A stretch of DNA of 64,000 nt. Origin: Corythucha ciliata (lineage: Eukaryota; Arthropoda; Insecta; Hemiptera; Tingidae). The stretch is from positions 8,246,001 to 8,310,000 of the forward strand of contig CM075943.1 of the NCBI GenBank assembly GCA_038030265.1, in the 5' to 3' direction. The notes under the pieces are model-generated. The model made no database searches, was not told the origin of the DNA, and was given only the letters and a program-made list of their open reading frames with translations. The first letter of the stretch is position 1, and the number at the start of each line of letters is the position of its first letter. Both the position numbers and the translations under genes were made by a program. Shown piece after piece: positions 1 through 10,970 of the stretch.

Positions 1-320
1 TGTCGAAGTTTTCGCGTATATTCCGCCCTGAATGTGACATTTCGCAAAAATTTTGCCTAGAACGTGTCGTTCCACGTGGCGTTCTTTCCTTCTTGTTTTG
101 TCAATGTGGCGTTCCGCTCAAATATTGCCCTGGATGTGACGTATAGCGCTAATTTAACTCAATGATGGGATATTTCCTATCAATAATTTTGCCCACATTT
201 GTTGCGTTTCTCGTGAATTTTCCCCTCGATGTGGCTTGTCTTTCCAAATTTCCCCTGGATTTGCCGTTTCACACGAATTTCACGCTGAATTCTGTGAAGT
301 CTGTGAGCCAGTCTACACCC
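1..320. repeat. degenerate minisatellite array (family C)
   Basis: A run of imperfect units of about 30-40 bp, each built around phrases such as CCCTGGATGTGAC followed by GTTTC and an A/T-rich stretch. The units are too diverged to count precisely, and the array probably starts before the window. Short open frames across it are repeat-derived and show no protein family. Confidence 0.55.
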
Positions 321-469
321 TTGACGTGTTTAATTACCCACGCAATTCCTGGAGCTGATATTTTCGTTTTTTCTTGTGCCCAGTTTTAGTCCTAACAACT
401 CAACCCTATAGTTTCATCCTGGAATAGGTATTTTAGGACAAAACATGTCAAAAACTCGGATAGCATCCC

Positions 470-1165
470 GTGTCGCTCGTGTCTCAAAATTTGCTGAAAT
501 ATTCAACCGTTCGCTCTCTAAACTTGACTAAACTGACCATAGTGAAAGTGACTATTTACGCCCTGAAAATTGCAAAAATTATTACTCTTTGTTCCATTCA
601 AAAGGCCGAATTACAATTCGTGTCTCGAGAATGCTCAATAACTGACGCTCAAAGCTGCCCACTCGCGATTCAAAAATGGCAAGACTGACCATTCACGCCT
701 CGAAAATCGTTAAACTGACGATTCACGCCCCAAAGGTAGTCAAATTGGCTAATTTTGCCTTAACAACAGCAAACTAGTAGTTCACGCTTGAAAAAGGACG
801 AAACGTGGCTTTGAAAACGGCTAAGATGACAAGAGTCTCCCTAACAATGGAAACCCCTAGAAATGGCTTGACGGACTACTCTCGCCTTAAAAACGGGAAA
901 ACTTATCATTAGCAGCATTTAAATATCCAAACTGGCTATTCACGCACTGTATGTAGAGTGAAAAATTGGCAATCATAATGGCAAACTGGACAAGCTCTAA
1001 AATTGTCAAACTACGGCGCCCCAAAGATCGCGCAACTTACGATTCGCCAATTGAAAATGGCTAAACTGACTATGAGAGACCGAAAAAATTGCCAAACTGA
1101 GCTATTCGCGCCCCTGAAATAAATAATGGTTGGACTATTCACACCCTGAAAAAACTATTCGGGTT
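470..1165. repeat. degenerate minisatellite array (family B, copy 1)
   Basis: Imperfect tandem units of about 35-45 bp with the core AAAATGGC(C)AAACTGAC followed by TATTCGCGCCC or similar. The same family recurs at about 20380-22480 and 37690-38260. Unit order and sequence are strongly diverged, so this looks old. No coding potential. Confidence 0.75.
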
Positions 1166-1177
1166 TTGTACCTCCAA

Positions 1178-1235
1178 GCGCGGATCCAGAGTTGTTCTCC
1201 AGAAAAGGGGTGGGGGCATGCCCGAAGAATTTCCT
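1178..1235 (+). repeat. hAT-like terminus at array boundary
   Basis: The segment reads GCGCGGATCCAGAG, then about 20 bp, then a G-rich stretch. It resembles the termini at 23432 (CAGGGGCGGATCCAGG) and 46877. It sits exactly between array B copy 1 and array A copy 1. No partner terminus or target-site duplication was found, so this may be a fragment. Confidence 0.4.
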
Positions 1236-2480
1236 CAATTTTTAGCCGCAAATTAGCGATTTTTTTCACTTTTAACAGCGATTCAGCGACTTTTTCTCAA
1301 GTTTTAAGTTGCCCCCAGAAATTGCGAATTTGTATTTTCTCAATTTTAGCACTGAATAAGCGTTTTTTTCTTCCAAGTTTTGGCCACGAATTCCGCCATT
1401 TGTCTCGATTTAGCTACGGATCGGCGCTTTATCTCAATTTTAGCAGCGAATTAGCGCTTTTTATCAATTTTAACAGCGATTCAGCGACTTTTTCTCAAGT
1501 TTTAAGTTGCCCCCAGAAATAGCGAATTTGTATTTTCTCAATTTTAGCAGCGAATTAGCGCTTTTTTTCATTGGCGAATTATTGATTTTTCACAATTTTA
1601 TCAGTTAATTAGTGTTTTTCATAATTTTAAACGCTAATGACTGTAATTTACACTTTATCCGCGATTTTAAAGCTTTTTCTCAATTTTAGCAGCGAATTAG
1701 CGTTTTTTTCACATTCGTCCACGCATTAGCACTTTTTCACAATTTTATCAGTTAATTAGTGTTTTTCATAATTTTAAACGCTAATGACTGTAATTTACAC
1801 TTTATCCGCGATTTTAAAGCTTTTTCTCAATTTTAGCAGCGAATTAGCGCTTTTTATCAATTTTAACAGCGATTCAGCGACTTTTTCTCAAGTTTTAAGT
1901 TGCCCCCAGAAATAGCGAATTTGTATTTTCTCAATTTTAGCCTCCAATAAGATCTTTTTCTCTTCAACTTTGGCAGTAAGTTAGCGCCTTTTCTCAATCC
2001 AGCTGTGATTTCGCCATTTTTAGCAGCGATTCAGCGACTTTTTCTCAAGTTTTAAGTTGCCCCCAGAAATTGCGAATTTGTATTTTCTCAATTTTAGCCT
2101 CCAATAAGATCTTTTTCTCTTCAACTTGGCAGTAAGTTAGCGTTTTTCTCAATCCCAGCGGTGATTTCGCCATTTTTAGCAGCGATTCAGCGACTTTTTC
2201 TCAAGTTTTAAGTTGCCCCCAGAAATTGCGAATTTGTATTTTCTCAATTTTTGCTGTGAAGTTTTCTTAACTTTATCCGTGATTTAGCACTTTTTCACAA
2301 TTTTATCAGTTAATTAGTGTTTTTCATAATTTTAAACGCTAATGACTGTAATTTACACTTTATCCGCGATTTTAAAGCTTTTTCTCAATTTTAGCCTCCA
2401 ATAAGATCTTTTTCTCTTCAACTTGGCAGTAAGTTAGCGTTTTTCTCAATTTTAGCAGCGAATTAGCGTTTTTTTAATAA
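1236..2480 (+). repeat. minisatellite array (family A, copy 1)
   Basis: Tandem units of about 30-40 bp around TTTTCTCAATTTTAGCAGCG and AATTAGCGCTTTTT. Higher-order blocks recur almost exactly. One block of about 100 bp, beginning with CACAATTTTATCAGTTAATT, occurs near 1590, 1737 and 2293. Another, containing AAGTTTTAAGTTGCCCCC, occurs near 1300, 1500, 1895, 2050 and 2205. The near-identity of these blocks points to recent homogenisation within an otherwise old array. The open frame at 1130-1522 is an artefact of the repeat. Confidence 0.85.
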
Positions 2481-2483
2481 CTT

Positions 2484-2628
2484 CATTATTCAACACATAT
2501 GGCAACCTATTCAGTAAAATTTAGCGCCGGCGCTATCCACCCGTCCACTTCGATTTGGAACATATGTTTTTAGACAAGACGGGTGGGCGCTAAGTTCTAC
2601 TGAATTGGCCCCACAAGTTGAATATTGG
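2484..2628. repeat. inverted-repeat miniature element
   Basis: Arms of about 45 bp face each other. The left arm contains ATTCAGTAAAATTTAGCGCC, and the right arm reads the same in reverse complement with a few changes (ATTCAGTAGAACTTAGCGCC). The centre contains GGAACATATGTTT, which also occurs in the middle of the element at 14413-14549. No clear target-site duplication. Confidence 0.55.
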
Positions 2629-3095
2629 CCGCGTTGCAAAACTTCAGACTTGTTCAGCGCTTAATGAGCACTTAATCTTTTGCCGTTGCAAAACTGTCAA
2701 TCTAGCTCAGCGCTGAGTAAATGTTTAATAATCCAACAAAACATGTTCCGAGGTGTTTCGATAGCCTTTTTCATCGCGATGAAACCTTTCTGCCCTCTTT
2801 TTTTCAAAAATGCCATAAAAGTTCAACGATGGTTGACACCAAAATGAAGGAAAGGAATATTATTACTTTTTAGCCATACAAGTTGATTAATATTTTATTT
2901 TTAGGGTCTTGGCTTACTGCAATAATAAGCCAAAAGCCTAAAAATGAAATATTAATGAAGGAAAGAAAGTTACTAACCTTCCGACTATGATAACGGGGAG
3001 TTGAAAACTCACAAATCACCGTTGCAAAACTTCAGTAAGCACTTAATTCTACACTTCAGCGTTTAAACACGAGCCCCGAGTTTTGCAACGCAGCC
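2627..3095. mobile_element. TIR element, GGCCGCGTTGCAAAACT ends
   Basis: The left end reads GGCCGCGTTGCAAAACT. The right end is its reverse complement with one change (AGTTTTGCAACGCAGCC). The 469 bp between them carry internal copies of GTTGCAAAACTTCAG and no coding frame, as expected of a non-autonomous DNA element. A hairpin insertion sits inside it at 2886-2955. Superfamily not assigned. Confidence 0.55.
2886..2955. repeat. hairpin element (TTTTTAGGG family, copy 1)
   Basis: Near-palindrome with arms TTAATATTTTATTTTTAGGG and its reverse complement around a loop of about 8 bp. A longer relative with the same TTTTTAGGGTTTTGGCTT arm lies at 55653-55740. It lies inside the TIR element 2627-3095, so it is younger than that element or part of it. 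Confidence 0.6.
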
Positions 3096-3370
3096 AATGA
3101 CTAATGGTTCGATCGTTTCTGGTCCTGAGCTGCACTAACAGCACTGAACGTACTAACCTTTTCTCATTTTTCCCCTGTTATTCCACATGATTACCCGTGA
3201 GGTTACAAAATCTCGTGATGCTCGGAGTAGTCTGGGACCGGTCGGGATTGACAAACAAACGGAGCTTAAACTTAATCGACGAATTTTTGTTATTTCGGCT
3301 TATGGAAATGGTCAGGTTATATATTTTTCGTCATCCTTGAATTATTCCCTTCAAAATAAAATATTATATT

Positions 3371-3456
3371 TCACAACGAGTGAGGAAAGCGTCACTTTAC
3401 GCGCGAGTTCGCTAATTACTAACAATGAGCGCGTGAAGACGTTCCTCACGAGTTGA
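3371..3456. repeat. foldback element (CACAACGAGTGAGG family, copy 1)
   Basis: Arms CACAACGAGTGAGGAA and TTCCTCACGAGTTG face each other across about 55 bp. Related foldbacks lie at 4509-4596 and 6287-6374 within the large duplication. Short overlapping open frames here read through the palindrome and are not genes. Confidence 0.5.
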
Positions 3457-3645
3457 GAACGCTATTTTCCGCTTGACCGACCAAGTATGTGTCACTTCAC
3501 CACGACTCACTTCTAACACGTCACTCCTAACAGTGACGTAAAGTACTTTTCGCGTGTCCAGCATGTAAAGTTTGAATTTAGGCAAAAAACAACTGCAGGA
3601 AGTCGAGAGATACACACCAGTGATGTAAAAACTTGACCTCAAAAG

Positions 3646-4296
3646 ATGACACTTAAAATACTTTTCCGTAAACCATGGCGGCACTCATCGGTTGATTTGT
3701 TCAAAAAATTAAATCTGTGCACTATACAACAAATTTATGTGAAAAATATGTTAAAATTCATAAAGAAAAACAAAGACTTCTTTTTCGTTGACATACGACA
3801 GCGCCGGTCCCAAGCATATAGGTTAAAATTGCCAAAGGTAAAACAAAGATTTGCACAAATGACCACGAGTTACAAGGGCATGCTAATAATAAGTAACGAT
3901 TTTGAAGAAATATGACGATTTTGTTAGATATGACAAGTGAAAATTTGTTAAATGCAAAACTCGACGAATTCGTGAAAAATCACCCAAAGTTAGAACTTCA
4001 TTAATGTATAGAAATGTGTAGAGTAAATTTGTATGCTAGAGAACTAAACTAAACTATTTTATTTAAACTAGCTTCTACTAATTAATTACTGCGGAAAATG
4101 TAAGCGATATGCGCATTTGAAAAGAGTTTTTTAAAATGTTGGGTTAAGGTAGAAATTCATTGAAGAAACTCCGCGCTGGGCCACAGTCTTGGACTATCCA
4201 GCGTGGACTTCATGCCGTGAAAAGAGCAAAATGTAAATTATAAACTAAAATAAATTAAAATTATAAAACTAGCCAACGCCAAAAAAAAAAAAAAAA
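3646..4296 (+). pseudogene. LINE 3' end, RT C-terminal fragment (copy 1)
   Basis: The open frame at 3646-3915 reads like the extreme C-terminus of a Jockey/CR1-type non-LTR reverse transcriptase. It starts with LKILFRKPWRHSS, then LFKKLNLCTIQQIY, then an R-rich stretch, then PKVKQRFAQMTTSYKG, which is the usual order before the stop in such elements. A small indel near 3912 makes the frame stop early compared with the copy at 5479. A 3' UTR of about 280 bp follows and ends in a 16 bp poly(A) near 4279-4295, as expected of a retrotransposed LINE end. The rest of the element is absent, so it is 5'-truncated. Family assignment is by remembered pattern. Confidence 0.65.
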
Positions 4297-4938
4297 TAGC
4301 TCACTGAAAAGTAGTGGCGTAAAATTTTACCTCACTGAACAGAGGAAGACGGGGGTGGGACGTAACTAGGCAACCTGACGTGACTAGGCTTCCGCTTTAT
4401 AATTATTTAGTTAGCCGAACGTTATCAATTGCACATGAATGAAAATTGACTCTGATTTTATTAGCCTTATGTCAAAAGCTGGATAGCTAGCCACGCGAAA
4501 AGTAGTGTACACAACTCGTGAGGAAGTAGAATTGCCTCGCTCGTTTTTCTAAACAAAACTCGCGTGCAAAATTCTACTTCCCTCACTCGTTGTGTAATAT
4601 ACTATTACATCACTCCTAGCTCTGGAAGATTAGTGGAATATAGACTCTAGCATGTAATTAACTCCCACTTCCTTAATCTGACGCGCTCGAGAATGTCTGA
4701 AGATCAATTTTTTTTACTTATCTGATCCTTCATCCTTGACAGGTGGCCACACGTAGGGCTCATATTTGGTGGAGGTACTCAACTATATAGGTGCAAGGTA
4801 TCCCGCGGTATGTTAATCTGACGCGCTTTGGTAAATCACGCAATCCCCGCTTGGGCTCCCCTTCTATTAATTTTAACCACAGATGTTCGTTTTTCCTATA
4901 TTTTAGGCGTTATATGAGCCGTTTTTCTCAATTTTAGC
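3687..4938. repeat. 1.25 kb duplicated segment, copy 1
   Basis: From TCATCGGTTGATTTGTTC to GCCGTTTTTCTCAATTTT this segment matches 5467-6712 with only scattered substitutions and short indels. It carries a LINE 3' end with poly(A), a foldback element near 4509-4596 and about 300 bp of anonymous sequence. Both copies abut family A minisatellite, which fills the 530 bp between them. Recombination through the array is therefore the likely cause of the duplication. Confidence 0.9.
4509..4596. repeat. foldback element (CACAACGAGTGAGG family, copy 2)
   Basis: Arms ACACAACTCGTGAGGAAGTA and its near-perfect reverse complement lie around a centre of about 30 bp. It is part of the duplicated segment and is repeated at 6287-6374. 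Confidence 0.6.
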
Positions 4939-5466
4939 CTCCAATAAGATCTTTTTCTCTTCAACTTGGCAGTAAGTTAGCGTTTTTCTCAATTTTAGCA
5001 GCGAATTAGCGTTTTTTTTCTAAATTTTAGCCACGAATTCGCTATTTGTCTCGATTTAGCTACGGATCGGCGCTTTATCTCAATTTTAGCAGCGAATTAG
5101 CGCTTTTTATCAATTTTAACAGCGATTCAGCGACTTTTTCTCAAGTTTTAAGTTGCCCCCAGAAATTGCGAATTTGTATTTTCTCAATTTTAGCAGCGAA
5201 TTAGCGCTTTTTATCAATTTTAACAGCGATTCAGCGACTTTTTTCCACTTTTTCTCAAGTTTTAAGTTGCCCCCAGAAATTGCGAATTTGTATTTTCTCA
5301 ATTTTAGCAGCGAATTAGCGATTTTTATCCACTTTAGCAGTGAATTATTTGCGATGTATACACATTTACCCTGGAATTAGCGCTTTTTCCATTTTAGCGT
5401 TGAATCATTAACGATGTATTCACATTTAGCCTCGAATTAGCGCTTTTTATCAATTTTAACAGCGAT
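4920..5466 (+). repeat. minisatellite array (family A, copy 2)
   Basis: The same units and higher-order blocks as 1236-2480, including two near-identical blocks with AAGTTTTAAGTTGCCCCC at about 5140 and 5255. It separates the two copies of the 1.25 kb duplication and ends abruptly at the start of the second copy. Confidence 0.85.
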
Positions 5467-6712
5467 TCATCGGTTGATTTGTTCAAAAAATTAAATCTGT
5501 GCACTATACAACAAATTTACGTGAAAAATATGTTAAAATTCATAAAGAAAAACAAAGACTTATTTTTCGTTGACGTACGACAGCGCCGGTCCCTAGCATA
5601 CAGGTTAAAATGTCCAAAGGTAAAACAAAGATTTGCACAAATAACCACGAGATACAAGGGCATGCTAATAATAAATAACGATTTTGAAGAAATATGTCAA
5701 ATGTTAGATATGACAAGTGAAAATTTGTTAAATGCAAAACTCGACGGATTCGTGAAAAATCACCCAAAGTTATAACTTCATTAATGTATAGAAATGTGTA
5801 GAGTAAATTTGTATGCTAGAGAACTAAACTAAACCATTTTATTTAAACTAGCTTCTACTAATTAATTACTGCGGAAAATGTAAGCGATATGCGCATTTGA
5901 AAAGAGTTTTTTAAAATGTTGGGTTAAGGTAGAAATTTATTGAAGCAACTCCGCGCTGGGCCACAGTCTTGGACTATCCAGCGTGGACTTCATGCCGTGA
6001 AAAGAGCAAAATGTAAATTATAAACTAAAATAAAATTATAAAACTAGCCAACGCCAAAAAAAAAAAAAAAATAGCTCACTGAAAAGTAGTGGCGTAAAAA
6101 TTTTACCTCACTGAACAGAGGAAGACGGGGGTGGGACGTAACTAGGCAACCTGACGTGACTAGGCTTCCGCTTTATAATTATTTAGTTGGCCGAACGTTA
6201 TCAATTGCACATGAATGAAAATTGACTCTGATTTTATTAGCTTTATGTCAAAAGCTGGATAGCTAGCCACGCGAAAAGTAGTGTACACAACTCGTGAGGA
6301 AGTAGAATTGCCTCGCTCGTTTTTCTAAACAAAACTCGCGTGCAAAATTCTACTTCCCTCACTCGTTGTGTAATATACTATTACATCACTCCTAGCTGTG
6401 GAAGATTAGTGGAATATAGACTCTAGCATGTAATTAACTCCCACTTCCTTAATCTGACGCGCTCGAGAATGTCTGAAGATCAATTTTTTTTACTTATCTG
6501 ATCCTTCATCCTTGACAGGTGGCCACACGTAGGGCTCATATTTGGTGGAGGTACTCAACTATATAGGTACAAGGTATCCCGCGGTATGTTAATCTGACGC
6601 GCTTTGGTAAATCCCGCAATCCCCGCTTGGGCTCCCCTTCTATTAATTTTAACCACAGATGTTCGTTTTTCCTATATTTTAGGCGTTATATGAGCCGTTT
6701 TTCTCAATTTTC
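5467..6712. repeat. 1.25 kb duplicated segment, copy 2
   Basis: Second copy of 3687-4938 in direct orientation. The LINE-derived frame is longer here (5479-5775, 98 codons), continuing through ICQMLDMTSENLL to a stop after HPKL. Copy 1 is broken at that point. The poly(A) lies near 6054-6071 and the foldback near 6287-6374. The left edge is fused directly to array A, which has replaced the first codons seen in copy 1. Confidence 0.9.
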
Positions 6713-7250
6713 TCTAGGTCTCTATAAACCACGGATTAGCGTCTTTCCTTAATTTTGGCCAGGACTTCGTAAAACCACGAATTGACGTTTTTCCCAATGT
6801 AGGCCGCGAAAGAGCGCTTTTCATAAATTTCAGATGTGGATGAAGAGCGCTATTTCTCAATTTAAGCTTTGAAAGAGCACCTTTTCTTAATTTTAGCAGT
6901 AAATCTGCGCATTATCTCAATTTTAGCCAAGCATTAGCGTTTTTCCCAAACGTTTAGCTGCGTATGAGTGTTTTTTTCCCCCAATTCTACCGAGAACGAG
7001 CCATCTTTACCTTTTTTGGCCGTGATAGCTGTCTCCATAAACCGTGATTTAGCGCCTTGGTTTTTATTTGGCCTTGACTTAGCATTGCGAAACCTCGAAC
7101 TTTGGGCCAATTTTAACCGTGAATGGGCGCTATTTCTCAGAACATGTTTTTTCCTTGATAGTTTTATCCGCGAATGTTTTATTTTTCTACCTTTTAGCCG
7201 TGGATTGAGCTACAATTTTTCTAAGAACAGCGCACGCGAATCGTACATCT
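6713..7250 (+). repeat. strongly diverged family A array
   Basis: Units with CTCAATTTTAG and GAATTAGCG-like phrases continue, but are far more diverged than in copies 1 and 2. This looks like an old, unhomogenised flank of the array. The open frame at 6968-7372 is repeat-derived. Confidence 0.5.
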
Positions 7251-7527
7251 TCCAAAACCAACGACAAGGCGAAACGGAGCCCCCCCCCCTCCTTTCTGTA
7301 TCCGCGACTGCTCACTTTATACTTCATATACTTTTGGGGGCTGACACGGTTAAAGTGTGTAAAAATAAATAAATAAAATGAAATAAATGGAGTGAGAACG
7401 GCTGCACTAGCTGAACTTCAGTTCAGAATTTTGCTCCCCCAATGCCATGTGGGTTCCGCCGCCACTGTCTGCTTGTGTGACTGATGCAAACTGCCATGAA
7501 TCAAGATAGTTTATATTGAATTTTCAG

Positions 7528-8876
7528 ATGAAGGAGAATGGCACAGTGAAAAAAGAACACATCGTCTGCTCCAACGTGCAACACTTTAAGGCTGTAACTA
7601 CAAGCGTTCTGGATTCCACAGACTGTACAGCCGTACTGGAGGTATTTTCATACACAGATGACAGTGGAATACGCAAGAAAATACACGTGGACGTCGTGTC
7701 GGAAAACCGAGCGAAGTGGACCAAAGTCATAGCGAGAAATTCAAAGGCAATATCTCTTATTTCTAAAGGTTCATTTTTTCGTCCCCTTTTTTTCGTCCCA
7801 AGTGATGATTCATGAGGTGAACGTGAGCTGTGATTCTTACAGGCGAAGGAAATTATATGCAGAAATCAGTGCTGGATCATGCCGTTGATTTTTTAAAATG
7901 TGCCTCGCAAAATTTAATTTTGTTTAAACCGCCCAAGGCAAGTATCCATCATTTTAGTGGAAGATTCACAAATCTTACACTGTTTTTACTACCGAAAGGT
8001 TGAATTCAGATTCTTTTGTGGCATTGATAAAGCTCTGGCTGACGAACTTTCGGAGCAAGGTGTGTATGTCAGTGGCGAAGTCATAGATAGCTTTAATCGG
8101 GATGTTGTTTTACCTTGTAGAATCAACTCTGAAATGGATAACTTTAGGTGAATACTTTTTACGGGCAACAGCTGAATTTTCTTCAATTAGGATGACTCCT
8201 GTTTTGCATTCACAGCGTGGACAAAATTAATTTGGACGTAACAGCACTCGTCGCCTACGTATCGGCTGTGTCGAACGGTCGAGCCCACGTGCCGCTGAGA
8301 GGAAAAGTTTTAGCACAGCAAGCCGAGTGGGAGAGGCAACGTCCGGTCAAACCAGTGCTCGACGCTTATTTTGAAAGTAGTAACACTCCCTCTTCCCACC
8401 ATCATATTGTTTTGGTGATACCCGAAACAACAAAAAATAAGCACAAAACGTTTCGCTTTAGATAAACAGATTTTCGCTTGCGAAACAGTCATCAACACAT
8501 TCAACGCTATACTAAACACCATTGGTGGTGATAATGAAAGGAAAAGATCCCACGAATTTATGAGCAGAGTGACGGTGGTTGAAGACTCGCCGTGCACATC
8601 TTTAAAAGCCATCGGAAGTATAAAGCCGAGATCGCTAATTATTTTTGGAACAGGAAAGAAACTCCAAGCCGTCACAGTTACCGCCAATACGGCCTTTGTT
8701 CGCGCTGCCAAACAAAAGGTTTGCTTGTAAACTGGGCTGTCTCGCCTTCGTCTCAAATCATTTTCAACGTGTCTTTCTGCATTTATTATTTTGAATCCTA
8801 GGGCGTAAATTTTGACGTATATCTACATGAAGCTCGCGCCTTGACAGAAAGGAAGGAAATATTGGAAACACATTGA
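7528..8876 (+). CDS. UPF0415 / DUF1308 (C7orf25-like) protein, partial
   Basis: Six exons are supported: 7528-7768, 7843-7937, 7999-8147, 8216-8376, 8462-8718 and 8802-8876 (stop TGA), with all phases matching. They give about 325 codons. The product follows the conserved core of vertebrate C7orf25 (UPF0415), whose molecular role is unclear; I assign no enzymatic function. Recognisable blocks are KWTKVIARNSKAI, KALADELSEQGVYVSGE, KINLDVTALVAYVSAVS, LAQQAEWERQ, SLIIFGTGKKLQAVTVTAN and the end GVNFDVYLHEARALTE. Exon 1 here starts right after a good acceptor (TTTTCAG at 7521-7527), so an upstream exon probably encodes the N-terminal helical part, and I did not find it. Its first codon is ATG, so initiation at 7528 is also possible. 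Intron 2 uses a GC donor (AAG|GCAAGT). A poly(A) signal AATAAA lies at 8996-9001. Confidence 0.85.
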
Positions 8877-8995
8877 AACCTTGGACTATGTACTTCGCGT
8901 GTGGCTACGTCGTTTATTTCATCCTAAAAATTAGGTCAGTTACTGTATTTTCACGGCTCAGCGCTTTATTTATTTAGAAATCGTGCAAACTTTCG

Positions 8996-9001
8996 AATAA
9001 A
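8996..9001 (+). terminator. poly(A) signal of the UPF0415 gene
   Basis: AATAAA about 120 bp after the stop codon of the upstream gene, on its strand. Confidence 0.5.
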
Positions 9002-9159
9002 ATGTGATCTAAAAGACGTTTAAACATCATCCTAAAACCAATTTCAAGGGTTAGGCTCTTTTAAAAACCGCAATTCTGGCTCATTCAAAACCCAATTTCA
9101 CGGATTTTCAGAAACAAAATAAATTTTCGTTGGATTCGCTGTCAAAGTTCGCGGGGTTT

Positions 9160-10970
9160 TTTATTTTAGCTGCTAATTATCGCTTTGTCTTATTTCAGAC
9201 GTGAACAGCATTTTTCTCAATTTTTTTTCACCAAATTAGCACCTTGTCGCAATTTCGAAACATGAAATTAGCGTTTTTTTTATTTTAGCTGCGAATTAGC
9301 TTTTTTTCTCTATTTCACCCACGAATTAGTTATTTTTCCCACTTTTTATGCTCCAATTTCTTCTCAATTTTAGCGGTGAATTGGCGATTATTATTTTGAT
9401 TCAATTATCAATTAACGCTTTTTCTCAATTTCATCCACGAATTAGCGCTTTTTCCCATTTTTATCCGCGAATTAGCGCCTTTAGATTCAACATAAATTAA
9501 CGTTTTTTTTTTTTCAATTTTAACAGCGAATTAGCTATTTTTCCTAATTCAAGCATGATAGAGCGGCTTTTCTCAATTTTAGCAGTGCATTAATCTATGA
9601 TTAATCTAATTAATCTATTTAATCAATGATTGCAGCAAATTAGCGACTTTCTCAGATTTAGCCACGAATTAACTATTTTTCCGCGAATTAGCACTTCGCC
9701 GCAATTTAAGCCGTGAAATGGCGTTTTTTAATGTAATCTGCGAATTAGCGCTTTTTCGCAATCTCATCCTCAGATTCGCGATTTCCCAATATTTTAGCAG
9801 CGAATTGGCGATTTTTTCCCAATTCAGCTCTGAGTTAGCGCGAGTTTTCTCAAATTTTGCAGCGAATTAGCGCTTTTATCAATTTTAACTGCGAATTAGC
9901 ACTTTTTTTCAATTTTAAACTCGAGTAAGCGCTTGTTTTCAATTTTAGCAGCGAAAAAAACGCCAATTCACGGCTCAAATTGCGACAATTCAAGGAAAAA
10001 AATAGAAAAAGCGCTAATTCACGAGTAAAATTGAAAAAAGTGTTAATTTGCGCCTTAAATTGAGCAAAGCATTAATTCGCTGCTAACATTGGGAAAAAGA
10101 GCTAATTCTAGGCTGAATAAATATCGCGCATTCGAGGCTAAATAAAGAAAATCGCTAACATTTTATAAAATCGCTAATTCGCTGCTAAATTTGGTAAAAT
10201 CGCTAATTCAGGGGTAAAATTGGGAAAAACGGCTAATTTTCGGCTTAGATTGAGAATATCATTATTCGCTGCTAAAATGAAGAATAATAGTTATAATTCT
10301 TGTCAGAATTGTAAAAAATCGCCAATTCGCTGATGAAATATAGGAAAATCGCTAATTCGTGAATTAAATTGAGAAAAAGCCCTAATTGGCAGGTAATATT
10401 GAAAAAAAAATCCAATTCACGGCTCAAATGTCGATAAAGTCGTGCTAATTCGCTGCAAAAAATTAATAAATAGTGCTATTTCAGGGGTAAAATTCGCGAT
10501 TTTTCTATTTTTTATCAGCGAATTGGCGATTTTTTCCAAATCAGAACTTGAGTTAGCGACTTTTTTCAATTTTTACAGGGAACTAGCGCCTTTCCTCAAT
10601 TTGAACCGCGAATTAAGTCCTTTTGTTCAATTTTATACTCGTATGGGCGCGCTTGTTCCCAATTTTAGCAGTGTTCTTTATTTTGTCTACAAATTAGCGC
10701 TTTTCAATAATTTAGCAGGAATTGGTGATTTTGCGTTTTTATTGGCGTTAGCATATTTTTCTCAATTTTAGCAACGAAATAATGCTTTACTCAATTTTAG
10801 CCTCAAATTAGCACTTTTTCTATTTTACCCATGAATTAGCGCTTTCTTTCAATTTTAACATCGAGTTAGCACTTTCCATCATCTTTTTTTAGCCGCAAAT
10901 TAGCGCTTTTCCTCAATTTCATCCGCGAATACGCGCTTTTTCTCAGTTATACCCGTGAAGAAATTAAAAA
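9160..10970. repeat. minisatellite array (family A, copy 3) with internal inversion
   Basis: Forward units (CAATTTTAGCAGCGAATTAG) run from about 9160 to 9960. From about 9965 to 10485 the units are reverse-complemented (CGCTAATTCGCTGCTAAAAT type). Then forward units resume to about 10970. Units are 30-45 bp and more diverged than in copy 1. The array fills most of the space between the UPF0415 and ZIP genes. The open frame at 10442-10771 is repeat-derived. Confidence 0.85.

Noticed and set aside
1130..1522. 130-codon open frame in array A
   Set aside because: Its codons follow the minisatellite unit, with repeated blocks such as SDSATFSQVLSCPQK. No family and no splice context.
10442..10771. 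109-codon open frame
   Set aside because: Lies wholly inside the family A array and is repeat-derived.
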